DNA of 64,000 nt from Macrolepiota albuminosa (Eukaryota > Basidiomycota > Agaricomycetes > Agaricales > Agaricaceae): NCBI GenBank assembly GCA_027475525.1, contig JAMWFC010000088.1:1085534-1149533 (forward strand), written 5' to 3'. The notes under the pieces are model-generated. The model was not told where the DNA came from. It saw only the letters and a list, made by a program, of their open reading frames with translations, and did no database searches. The position numbers and the translations under genes were made by a program. Each line of letters starts with the position of its first letter. The stretch's first letter is position 1. Below are positions 10,165 through 20,369 of the stretch, piece after piece.

Positions 10165-13100
10165 ACCCGGGGCCTGACCCCCGACGACCAGCAACTCCCC
10201 TTCGACATCCCCCACTCCTCAAACCCAACCCCAAAGGACCCCCCGGACTCCAGTCTCGTTTGTCCCGATCCTTCGTCATCAATGCCAGGCTGGACGGCGC
10301 CCCGGGACCGATATCGGCCCTTATCGACAGCGGAGCCACCGGGGTTTTCATCAGCGACGCCCTCGACCTCCCCCACGACTCCCTCGACCAGCCCCTCCGC
10401 CTTCAACGCCTCGACGGCACCCCCTCCTCCTCCAGCCCCATCCAAAGGTCCCATTCGGGGCGCGTGACCCTGGATAACGACTACAAGTTCACCTCCGACT
10501 TCCTGGTCACACGACTTCACGAATCGACCCCGATGGTGCTGGCACTACCTTGGCTGCGCGACACGAACCCCGATATCGACTGGAGGACGCTCACCATGAC
10601 CTTCCCAGGACCCGAAGACCACCCCTCGACCGCCGTGCACCTCCAGGCCCTAGGGAGCGACCCGGTGCCCGACACCCCCGGTACGACAGCCGCGCCCTCC
10701 CCACATACGCCACCCACGCCCTCGCCCACACCCGGCCGAGTCCGCAAGGTCCCTGATCGACCCCCAAACATTCCTCGGAACAAGTACAAAGGGCCGAACT
10801 ACCCGGGCCGGTCTCAGACACACCTCAGACCCGCCCCAGCCGACACATACGCAACCCCGATCGACCCGGACACACTCGACATCAGGATCATTGGAGCCGC
10901 CCCCTTCGCCCGCCTCATGAAGGATGGAACTCCCACATTCCAGCTACACACCTCGCCATCTCTCCCGGAAGAGCACCTACGAGGAGACGCTATTCTCCCG
11001 GAGAAGAAAACCGAGGAGCAGATCCTCCGAGAAGTAGTTCCTCCGGAGTACCATGAGTTTGCTGACGTATTCTCCGAAGGAGACGCCAAGGAGATTCCCC
11101 CTCATTGTCCCTACGACCATACGATCGACCTCGAGGAAGGAGTCGCCCCCCCTTTCGGCAAGGTGTACAACATGTCGGAGGTCAAGCTCCGGGCCCTCAA
11201 GGACTACCTCGACGAAATGCTCGGTAAGGGATTCATCCGACCCTCCGCCTCCGCCACCGGAGCCCCGGTTCTATTCGCCAAGAAGAAGGACGGCTCGCTC
11301 TGACTCTGCGTCGACTACCGGGGACTCAATAAGATCACCAAGAAGAACCGCTACCCGCTCCCGCTCATTGGCGACCTGGTCGATCGACTCCGCAGCGCCA
11401 AGGTCTACACAAAAATCGACCTCCGCTCCGGTTACAACAACGTTTGCATCGCCCTGGAACATGAGTGGAAAACCGCGTTCCGCACGCGGTATGGTCTGTT
11501 TGAGTACCTTGTAATGCCTTTCGGAATGACTAACTCCCCCGCCACGTTCCAATACTTCATGAACGACATCTTCCATGACATGAGCGATGTCTTCGTGATA
11601 GTCTACCTGGACGACATACTCATCTACTCCGACTCAAAGGAAGACCACCAGAAGCATGTCCGGCAAGTTCTCGAACGCCTTCGGGAGCACAATCTCCACG
11701 CCAAGCCTGAGAAGTGCTCGTTCCACATGGAAGAGGTCGAGTATCTTGGCGTCATCGTATCCCCAAACAGCGTCCGCATGGATCCCCACAAGGTCGAGGC
11801 CATCGTCAACTGGCCGCAGCCCCGGAACGTGAAAGAAGTACAGTCCTTCCTAGGTTTTGCTAACTTCTACCGGAGGTTTATAGACAACTACTCCGGGATC
11901 ACGAAACCCCTCAACCGGCTCACGCGTAAGGACATCGCCTGGAACTGGGACAGTAAGTGCCAGAGCATCTTTAACCTGCTCAAGGAGGCTTTCACAGTCG
12001 CTCCGGTACTCCGGCACTACGACCCAGCCCTCCCGATCATCCTGGAATGTGACGCGTCCGACTACGCCATCACCGGGATCCTCTCACAGATGGAGTCCGA
12101 TGGTGGGGAGCCCCGGCCAGTCGCTTTCTACATCCGGTCCATGATCGACGCCGAGCTCAACTACGACATTTACGACAAGGAACTCCTGGCCATTGTCGAA
12201 GCCTTCAAGCAATGGCGGGCCTACCTCGAGGGAGCCCGGCACCGGATCCAGGTCTATTCGGATCATAATAACCTGCAGTACTTCACCACAACCAAACAAC
12301 TCAGTCGACGACAGGCCCGATGGTCCGAGATCCTCTCGGAGTACGACTTCACGATCCAATACTGCCCGGGATGACTTGGCGCCAAGCCCAATGCCCTCAC
12401 CCGTCGACCGGACGTCTACCCCAAGAAGTCGTTTGAGGCGGAACGCAATGCGTTCAATCATCGCGTGGTGATCTCTCCCGAACATCTGAATGCCGTACTG
12501 ATCTTAAACGACGAAGAAACCCTGAACCAGATCCACTGTGCTCCCCGAGACAAGTACTTCACCGATCACGACCCCCAAAACTCTTCCGACGAAACCGACC
12601 GGGACCCCGCCTTCTCCTTGTCCCCCGACAAAAAACTCCTCCTCCGGGACGGCCGCATCTACGTCCCGGATCACGCCCGACTCCGCTATGACGTCCTCCG
12701 TCAACACCACGATCATAAGCTCCGGGGACACCCTGGGATACGTAAGACTCTCCAGCTGATCTCCCGAACTTACTTTTGGCCAGGGTTGAAGAAGGACATG
12801 ACCCGCTACATTCGATCATGTGAACCCTGCCTCCGGGCCAAGGTTCCCCAACACTGACCATACGGACTCCTGAAACCCCTGCCAGTCGGACGACGCCCCT
12901 GGTCCTCCATATCCCTGGACCACATCGTCGAACTCCTGGAGTCTGAAGGGTTCGATGCCATTCTCGTCGTTGTGTGTAGGCTAACCAAACAGGGCATCTT
13001 CCTACCCTGCCACACCACGGACACCGCCCCGGACTTCGCCCGGCTGTTCCTCGAGCACGTCTTTGCCAAACATGGACTCCCGGACGACATTGTCTCCGAC

Positions 13101-13987
13101 CGTGGCCCTCTCTTCGTGTCCAAGTTTTGGACTTCCCTGTGTAAGGCACTTGAAGTAAAGACTAACCTCTCTACCGCCTACCACCCCGAAACCGACGGCC
13201 AAACCGAAAGGGTCAACCAGTCTCTCGAGCAGTACCTCCGACTGTACGTCAACTACTTGCAGGACGACTGGCACGCTGAGCTCCCCCTGGCCAAATTCAC
13301 CTACAACAACACGCCGCACTCTGCCACCGGGGTATCCCCCTTCTTTGCCAACAAGGGATACCACCCTCGACTGACACTCTCGCTCTGGGACATCCCATCG
13401 CACGCCGCCCACGAGGTCGCCTGGGATCTTCAATCCCTTCACAAGTTTCTCCGGGAAGAGATCGACACCGCGAATCAGGCCTATGTGAAACACGCCGACC
13501 GGAAACGGGAAGACACCTCCGACTGGACCCCCAGGACAAAGGTATGGTTAGATCGACGCCACCTCCGCACCCGCCGGCCCTCCCCAAAACTCGATCACAA
13601 GCGCCTTGGCCCGTTCAAAATTTTGAAGAAGGTCTCATCCCACGCCTATAAGATCGAGCTTCCCCTGGGACTAAAAGGTCTGCACCCGGTATTCCACGTC
13701 CGCCTCCTGGAACGACACCCCCGGATCCCTTCCCCGAACAACACCCCGAGCCCCCTCCCCCGGTCGAGGTCGAGGACGAGTACTACTACGAGGTTGAAGA
13801 CATCCTCGACTCCCGGAACATTCGTGGATGACCCCACTTCCTCGTACGATGGAAGGGATATGGCCCGGAAGACGACACTTGGGAACCGCGCGGAAACCTC
13901 GAAGGCGCCCTCGACAAACTCTGGGACTTCCAACAACGGCACTCGGGAAACGACCCTCCCGGGCGCAGAACTCACAGACGGCAGTAG
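10140..13987 (+). pseudogene. pol: TE-B pol: second protease-like domain, RT, RNase H, integrase, chromodomain
   Basis: One frame from 10140 carries: a retropepsin-like domain (ALIDSGATGVFI near 10318, LALPWLRDTNPDIDW near 10540); RT with catalytic [10 protein letters not shown] at about 11600; RNase H ([32 protein letters not shown]); and integrase with zinc region HPGIRKT...CEPC and DDE residues in ISLDHIV, IVSDRGPLF and TDGQTERVNQ. A one-base shift near 13730 leads to a chromodomain ([28 protein letters not shown]) ending at TAG 13985-13987. Stops at 11301, 12372, 12855 and 13829 are all TGA at places where CGA (Arg) fits the family, for example GSL*LCVDYRG. All four look like C-to-T changes at CpG. 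The chromodomain probably directs insertion to heterochromatin. The copy is inactive as written. Confidence 0.9.
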
Positions 13988-14112
13988 TGGGCGTAACCCC
14001 CGCCTCTGGGCTCAGTAGGGATTCAACTCCCATGTCCGGGCGCAGGACTCACAGACGGCAGTAGTGGGCGTAACCCCCGCCTCTGGGCTCAGTAGGGATT
14101 CAACTCCCATGT
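13959..14112. repeat. 77-bp period direct duplication 5 (one mismatch)
   Basis: 13959-14035 and 14036-14112 match at 76 of 77 positions (13969 A against 14046 G). They lie across the end of the TE-B chromodomain frame. Confidence 0.9.
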
Positions 14113-14347
14113 TTACTTTCTACTTTCCCTTTCTAGATCTTACTCTCTTTTAGTATCATTTCATAGTGGTATCCTGGAACCTGGGCAGGGTGCCTTCTGT
14201 TTTTCAGTCTTCTTTCGCCCCTTACATCACCCTTTACCCCGGGAAACCAAGTATATATATTTTTCTATTTTTACATATTCTACAGTAGCAACTAGAATGA
14301 CGAGACAAACAAGAAGTAACAGGAAAAACGCGAAAAAGACGCCGCCC

Positions 14348-16187
14348 CTAGCCAGAACTCCCTTCGCCAGACCTTCCCCTCGGCCAACCCCAGAAATCCT
14401 CCCCCACCCCCTTCGGACCGTGTTCCTGCCATACCTCCTTGGCTAGCTGATCCCAGGACGGGAGCTGCTCGCCCTTGTCCAGAACACGCTCGAACCACGA
14501 CCCCAGGGCTGGGACGTTCCTCCGGCGGTGAGCACCCACCAACCTCCTCAGCAAATCCAGGCCCCGCTCCACCCCAGGGTTCCCTCCCTCCGACCGCAGC
14601 CCCTCTTGGAGAGACACGAACGCCGCGGCGGCCCCGTCCAGGAGCAGGCGGTGCTCCCGAGCCCAGCCTGGAAACGTTAGTACGACCCAGCCACGAAAGG
14701 GAGGCCATGCGCCCGATGACCACATCCCGGCGCAGGGCCTCAACCAACTTGGGACTCGAGGGACCCTGCGCCGGGATCTCCACCCCCTGCTCCAGCCTGG
14801 CCCTCATAGCGTCCAGCTGGGCCTCGGCTCCTCCCTGGGCTACCCTTGCCTCCTCCAGCTCCTGGAGGGCGGTCTCACGGTCCTCCTCCAGCCCCCTCCA
14901 GATCGCCGCCTCCTCTTGCTTCTCCCACTCCCGGTCGGCCTGCTCGAGGCGCTCCTGCAGAGCCCCCACTCTGACGCCTAGCAGTCGCCCCGACAATGGG
15001 GAGAATACCGCCGGGGAGAGGCGCACTGGGGAAGCCGGGGGCGGGGACTGGGGAGCCGGGGATGGGGTCTCCACGGGCAGGCGCGCCCTCTTGGACGGAC
15101 CCGGTAAGGGGCTGGGCGACGCCCGCCTCTTCCCTTTGTCTAGGCGCCCCCCTCGACCCTCGTGACTCCCAGTCCCGGCCCGGGTCACCCGACGAGTAAT
15201 GAGGACCACCCTTTGTCTAGGCGCCCCCCTCGACCCTCGTGACTCCCAGTCCCGGCCCGGGTCACCCGACGAGTAATGAGGACCACAGGCCGGCCCCGGC
15301 CCCCCACCCGGACGACCCCCTGACCTCCCGACCCCCCGCTGGACGGCTGCACAGGCGCCGCGGGCACCTCCCCCTCCGGCTCCACCCCCTCGTCCACCGG
15401 CTCCACCACCCAGTCCCGCTCCTCGACCCCCATTCTCCGGGTGACCCTCTCCAGCGGCCACCCCTGCTCCCACGCGATGCAGCGCGCCCTCCACAACGCC
15501 GAAACGGAGCACCGCTCGTGGTTGAGGTGGCACGCCTCACATACCAACGTATCTCGGCGGGACAAAGGAACCGGGACCTCGAACTCGCACGGTACCACCC
15601 GGCAGGCACAATGCAGACACTGGGATGCCGAAGTTAGCCAGGAAACCTGAGGTAAGAACCCACTCACCGGCCCATTGCTCATGCACCAGTTGTGCGCGGG
15701 CAACCCCCGGGGCCTCTCCAGCGCCTCCTCAAACACCTCCTGCGACGCGTTCGCCCACGCGACGCGCCGGTCGTCCAGGACCACCGTAACTGCCCCTACC
15801 GCCATCCCAGAGCGGCGGAATCGAGGGGCGGGCAACCTAGGGCGGGGAGGGGGCTGAGGGCGGAGAGGGCGGACGGTCATCCGCGCAAACGTAGGTGCGG
15901 GACGACCCTGACAGGGCTCCGAGGGGACGCTGGGGCCAGCCTCGGGAATAGACTCCGGGAGTCGGCTGGGACCCGCCTCCGGGGCCGGAATGTTGCATTG
16001 TTCTGAAAAGGAAAGGTCAGTGGGGTAAAGGGGCGGCGCGGGAGTACTCACGTTGCTCGACAAGCGCCGCCACGCGCTCCCGGTCAAGACGAGCCTGGTA
16101 ACGTGCATCCTGGGCTTCCCACACCATGAGAGGCGCGACCTCGTTTGTTTGCGGGGGCGTCGGCGAATGCATCGGTGTTCGCGACAT
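14348..16187 (-). CDS. TE-B antisense accessory gene with Zn2Cys6-like cluster and coiled coil
   Basis: A spliced gene on the strand opposite to TE-B gag-pol, between pol and the 3' LTR. ATG at 16187-16185; exon 1 to 16052; intron 16051-16003; exon 2 to 15668; intron 15667-15620 with CTAAC. The next exon opens with C-x2-C-x6-C (CLHCACRVVPC) and about 20 residues later C-x2-C-x6-C (CEACHLNHERC), the spacing of fungal GAL4-type binuclear zinc clusters. Then come a basic/proline linker, a coiled coil (LQERLEQADREWEKQEEAA), and after a probable intron with TACTAAC near 14690 a C-terminal domain with GNPGVERGLDLL and VPALGSWFERVL. The frame change near 15209 is the 77-bp duplication; removing one copy joins both parts. 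Similar proteins recur in mushroom genomes, from memory. DNA binding is an inference. The last exon junction is unresolved. Confidence 0.65.
15132..15286. repeat. 77-bp period direct duplication 6 (likely assembly overlap)
   Basis: 15132-15208 repeats at 15209-15285, plus one chance base. It breaks the antisense accessory gene. Confidence 0.97.
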
Positions 16188-16296
16188 AGTTGAGTTTGAT
16201 GGTAAAAAAATTTTTTTTTTTCGTTACGTGGCAGGGCAGGCGCCGGTTCCCATGCTCAGGTCTGGTCCAAACCTCCGGCTACGCGCGCCTCGGAGG

Positions 16297-16450
16297 GTCT
16301 CGGCGCTGAGGGGGGGGTGATGTCACGACCCCTCCCCCCCGGAACCTCCCCGGGACACCCCCGGAGCCCCGCCGTCTCGGCGCTGAGGGGGGGGTGATGT
16401 CACGACCCCTCCCCCCCGGAACCTCCCCGGGACACCCCCGGAGCCCCGCC
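16297..16450. repeat. 77-bp period direct duplication 7, across the internal/LTR border
   Basis: 16297-16373 and 16374-16450 are identical. Each holds the polypurine tract and the first ~53 bp of the TE-B LTR. A branch at an internal/LTR border is what an assembly graph would make, since the LTR occurs twice per element. Confidence 0.97.
16308..16320 (+). promoter_or_regulatory. TE-B polypurine tract
   Basis: gaggggggggtga lies immediately before the TGTCAC start of the LTR. It is the usual primer site for plus-strand DNA synthesis. The second duplicated copy is at 16385-16397. Confidence 0.75.
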
Positions 16451-17167
16451 CGGGAACCTCTTCCGTCAATCCCACAGCGCACCCCGCCCCCACAACTGCC
16501 GACGCCGCCATCACACGCATCAATGACCGCCATCAGCCAGCCCCCCGGGACCCCTGCATCACGGACCCCGGGATCAACCGCCATCAACGATCGGATCACG
16601 TGGCTTGCATCCGACCATCACGCATCACGCCCCACGCATCACGACTCCCTCCGCGCCAATTGATCGCGCGTCCCCACATGCGCAATCCCGGTATACAGTC
16701 CCTGACCGCTACTCAATGATCCCCGGAACTCATCCCAGACATCCCGGAATCCCGAGACACAATCCGTAGTACTTATAGTGTAGTTCTCCGCTGTATTCGC
16801 TAGTCTTGATATTACTTTGGTTATTGCGTGCCCTTTTGCTTGACTGGTACGCCTTGATTGGTATGCTTCGACTGGCACACCTAAGTATTCGCGTGCTCTA
16901 AGTTTTGGTACGCACTTCGCGACTCTTGATTTACTAACTTGGTCTCGTCTTAGAACCTCCGGTTCACAACTCGACCCCCTTTAACCTCAGTTACCTCCAA
17001 CCCAAAACCCCCGGACTCTAGTCCCCTATCCTGGGATTACCCCTGTCCTTGTCTTGAACCCCGGAGTCCTAGCCCCGGAGTTCCAGACACCCGAGTATTC
17101 GTAGGTCAAGTCCGCATTGTAAGGGCGTTGCTTTCCCGGAAAGCCCCCGACTCAGCGGAACCTGACA
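16321..17167 (+). repeat. TE-B 3' LTR, TGTCA...TGACA
   Basis: It starts TGTCACGACC after the polypurine tract and ends GAACCTGACA, giving 5-bp inverted termini TGTCA/TGACA. Without the 77-bp duplication it runs 16398-17167 (770 bp). The bases just outside are gtgtc, which should match the left flank of the element beyond the window if this is the target duplication. The AT-rich sequence after 17167 differs sharply in composition, supporting the border. Confidence 0.75.
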
Positions 17168-19288
17168 GTGTCAATGGGCTCTGACTCAATGAGGCTGGTT
17201 ACTTGAGTAACTTTGGTAATGGTCTTTCCAATGAAAAAGGCATTGATGAGGAAAAGTGCTTGATTACTATCTTCAAATATCCAAGACAGTAATGTAACTA
17301 TTGACAGTATGCTTGATAAAAATAAGTAACTCACCTCAATAAAAGATGGAGTTTTGCAGCCTTTTTCAACAAAGTCATAGTTGAACCCTTCTTTGAGAGC
17401 AATGAAGAGTGGGTGTGACTAAAGACCTATATAATGTGTGGTTCCAAATAAAAGCCCAGCTTTAAGTTATTTTTTTATTGAACTCAGAGATTCAGGTAAC
17501 AACATGCAAATATACTCTATCTGTAGAAGGATTGAAGCTATAAAATAGAAGTCATGAAAAGAGAAAGACATACAGTAACATTTGGAATAAAGTCAACTAT
17601 AAGAAGCATTGGATCATGCCTATAATAAAGCACCATCTTAGTAAGTCCAGTTGCAAAATTCAAGAGTGTTTGTGAAGGCCAAGTTTCTAGTCTGGTTCTG
17701 ATTAAAGGAGTTATCTTCTTGATAAGGTTGAGATTGGTAGCAGTATTGAAGCCATGAGAAAGAAGCAGAATAAGAAAAGGAGACACTGATAATAATAGTT
17801 GGTCATGAAGAATGGTTAACCAAAGTATGAAACCACATGCTTGATATGCAAAGACATTATCATATAAGAGAATAATTCTCAGAATAAAATGTGGTATGAA
17901 GATTTTTGGAGCTACTTCAGCCCAGTGCCCAGTGTTGATGACAAGTGGCAATAAAGCTGCTTAAGTTGAGCATACAGAGGCATTTCCAACACCTTCACCA
18001 CTAAAATGAATATAAGTCACAAATGTATTTTAAAAAAAGACATAACATATACACTGATTTTCAGATGATGGCTTAACAAGCTATTAATGTTAAATTTTTG
18101 ACTATTACACTAGGTGCCAAACCTGAGGAAAGGAAGTGCCTTATTTTTTACTAGAGCCTAGATGTGAGTATATAGGATAGATGCAGCCTCATCTACAGTG
18201 GGAGCTGCAATAGCTAAAAGATTGTCATAGTCAAGTGGCTTGAGAAAGATGCCTTAGATGTGTGAGATCCACTCATCTTTGATGAGTTGATTAGCATTGA
18301 AGGCAGGATTGAGAGCTTGATCAGAGGCTGAGTTGTTGTAAAGAGCAATGAACAAGTCCAAATCCAGACCAGAAAATGAGGCAGCAATAATATTGTTGAT
18401 CTGAGCATTTGAAAATGCAGTAGATGTGAAAATTGATGCAGAATTAAGAGTAATATCAAATTCTGAAGTAACGTTGTGTTCTGTTAAAATTCTTGCAGTA
18501 TTGGAAGATTTAGTTGTAGAGTCAGCCATTGGCACATAGTCTACATAGATTCCAAGCAGAGCAGAATCAATTGGGATATCCTTTTACATTGAGTCAGTTT
18601 CAACTTAGTTGCATGAATTATATATACTCATGATATTATCAGACAGTGATGTTGAAATTAAAAAAGAAGTAGATAAAGGTGTTAGGTGAGATGAATCCCA
18701 CCTATGCACTATCAAAGTACCATTTTCTTTTTTTTTTTACTTATTTGGGCATGTTTCCACTCATGAGCCTCATATTTTTATTTTTCTATTTACTAATCTT
18801 TATCAAAATCTTATTTTTGACAGTATAAATACTTTGGCCAATAAAATTGGTTAGCCTTAGCTGTCTCACCTCTGTGTAGAGTTGCTGAGGGTAAGCTACA
18901 CTACTTACAACTTATGAGCATGTACTTATGCACCTATAGTTATTTTTCTGTTTTTCTCTACAAAAGGCAATGCTAACTAATAAAAAATCAGACAGATGTG
19001 ATATTGACAAAAAGAAGCTTTTACATTTGGCAAAGAATTATTGGTTATCTGAAATAGCATAAAGATTATTTAGGGATGTAACAATCTGAATTTAATACGT
19101 ACTGTGATGTCTAAACAACAACTTTCATAAAAAGATTCAGTAGAGTCTTCATTAATTTTTACAGTATGAAACCTATCCGATAGGCATAGTACAAGGCAGA
19201 AATGGTATCCATAATTGTTTATTGGCCCACAATAGGTTGAGAAGTTGGTGCTGAAAACAAGCAAATAAGAACCAACTCAGTTGAAGTG
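17168..19288 (-). other. AT-rich degenerate repeat DNA with minus-strand protein-like pieces
   Basis: No gene is recognised. Minus-strand open pieces with protein-like texture are at 17951-17538 (GHWAEVAPKIFIPHF, hydrophobic), 18535-18254 (EFDITLNSASIF, QLIKDEWISHI) and onward to about 18180 (LDYDNLLAIAAPTVDEAAS). They read like exons of one unknown minus-strand gene, probably an old transposon, cut on the left by TE-B. GC content is far lower than in TE-A and TE-B. Confidence 0.5.
18998..19288. repeat. Dispersed ~290-bp repeat, copy 1 (copy 2 at 38764-39050)
   Basis: From gtgatattgac to ggcccacaatagg and ending agttgaagtg, it aligns along its length with 38764-39050 with scattered substitutions and one small gap. 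Flanking sequence differs on both sides. A minus-strand frame (19264-19070, NNYGYHFCLVLCLSDRF) is shared. Confidence 0.8.
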
Positions 19289-20369
19289 GAGTCGGGGACA
19301 GCAGGTCCGGGGGAGTTCCAAAGTTCGATCTCACTTGCGCGTGTGATTAACATGGCGACCACAGGAAAGGAACATATGATGTGCCTTCTTCAGGTTTCCC
19401 GGTATTTGTGGAAGGGCAGGATTTGGAGAATCAGAAGGTACCCTGCCAGTCATCCAACTCTCGATCCAGCCCGGAAGTGGAACGCTGGAATGCGTATGAG
19501 GACAGGCGTAGTCAAGACTGTGAGTAGGAACCATCGAACATACTGGGATAACTCCGGCAAATTCATCACAGTTGCTCTGCGGAATTCCATCGTCAACGAA
19601 AAGGTGAGCGTCAACCACGCAGCATGAAGAACACCCTCCTCCGTCCTCATTGCGAAGCCGTCCGTAACCAGGCACGTTCTAAATTCTCTCGCGGAGAAAA
19701 TGAATCTTAAAAGCCGTCCAGTCGCAGACACTAATCCTGGCAGTTTCAAGATCCCCGCCTATGGCAAGGAAAATCGCACTTGTCCAGCTACTTCTGCTTC
19801 ATTCGGCCTCGAAGATATGGCCTTTGACGCAGGATTCCTGGAATTGCCAACCCTCTCCGCTCCCTATTACTGTTGGTATGATCTACTTCGTGATTATTCT
19901 TACAGTTATCCCGCTACCGTGTGTTCCCATCTCCGGAGATATATAGTCTATTACGATGTCTTCGATACTTGGCGCTTCCCAATCCTAGGGCTTACAGCAC
20001 TTCTCTCGATTGCGTGAACTTGGAATTACCGTGTGAAAACGTCGTTACGCATGCTGTTCCCATCGGTGAACGAGTTAATCAATCATGACGATTATAAACA
20101 ATTTTGTGACACAAACTCGAAACTCGGCGAGTACTCACTGCCTTACTCAAGAACAGCCTTGATATCAAAGTCACCATGGCAATCCACTGCCAGTTAAAAT
20201 CTACCACGCACAGCACTTGCTTTGTTATCTCAGAGTTACGACAATGTTCACTGACCAACACAAAAGCTTTGAAATGTCACCACTTCGAGAGGCTAATGTT
20301 GGCATAGCTGGGGGATGTAGCCGGCTCAGTTCTTTACCTGGATGGATGTCCTGAACTTATTTCTAATAG
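19289..20369. other. Non-repetitive stretch, no gene assigned
   Basis: More GC-balanced than its left neighbour. Open frames here are short and none is convincing. The first exon or exons and the promoter of the NLR gene to the right should lie in this stretch, because that gene has no in-frame ATG in its first visible exon. Confidence 0.4.

Larger units (their letters stand above)
8638..17167 (+). mobile_element. TE-B: chromodomain Ty3/Gypsy retrotransposon, 5' part beyond TE-A
   Basis: Order on the plus strand: 5'-truncated gag with a zinc knuckle, protease, second protease-like domain, RT, RNase H, integrase, chromodomain, an antisense accessory gene, a polypurine tract and the 3' LTR. 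The gag N-terminus and 5' LTR are missing because TE-A is inserted in gag; they should lie left of position 1. The pol frame is broken by CGA-to-TGA type stops. Five 77-bp duplications fall within this element. Confidence 0.85.
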
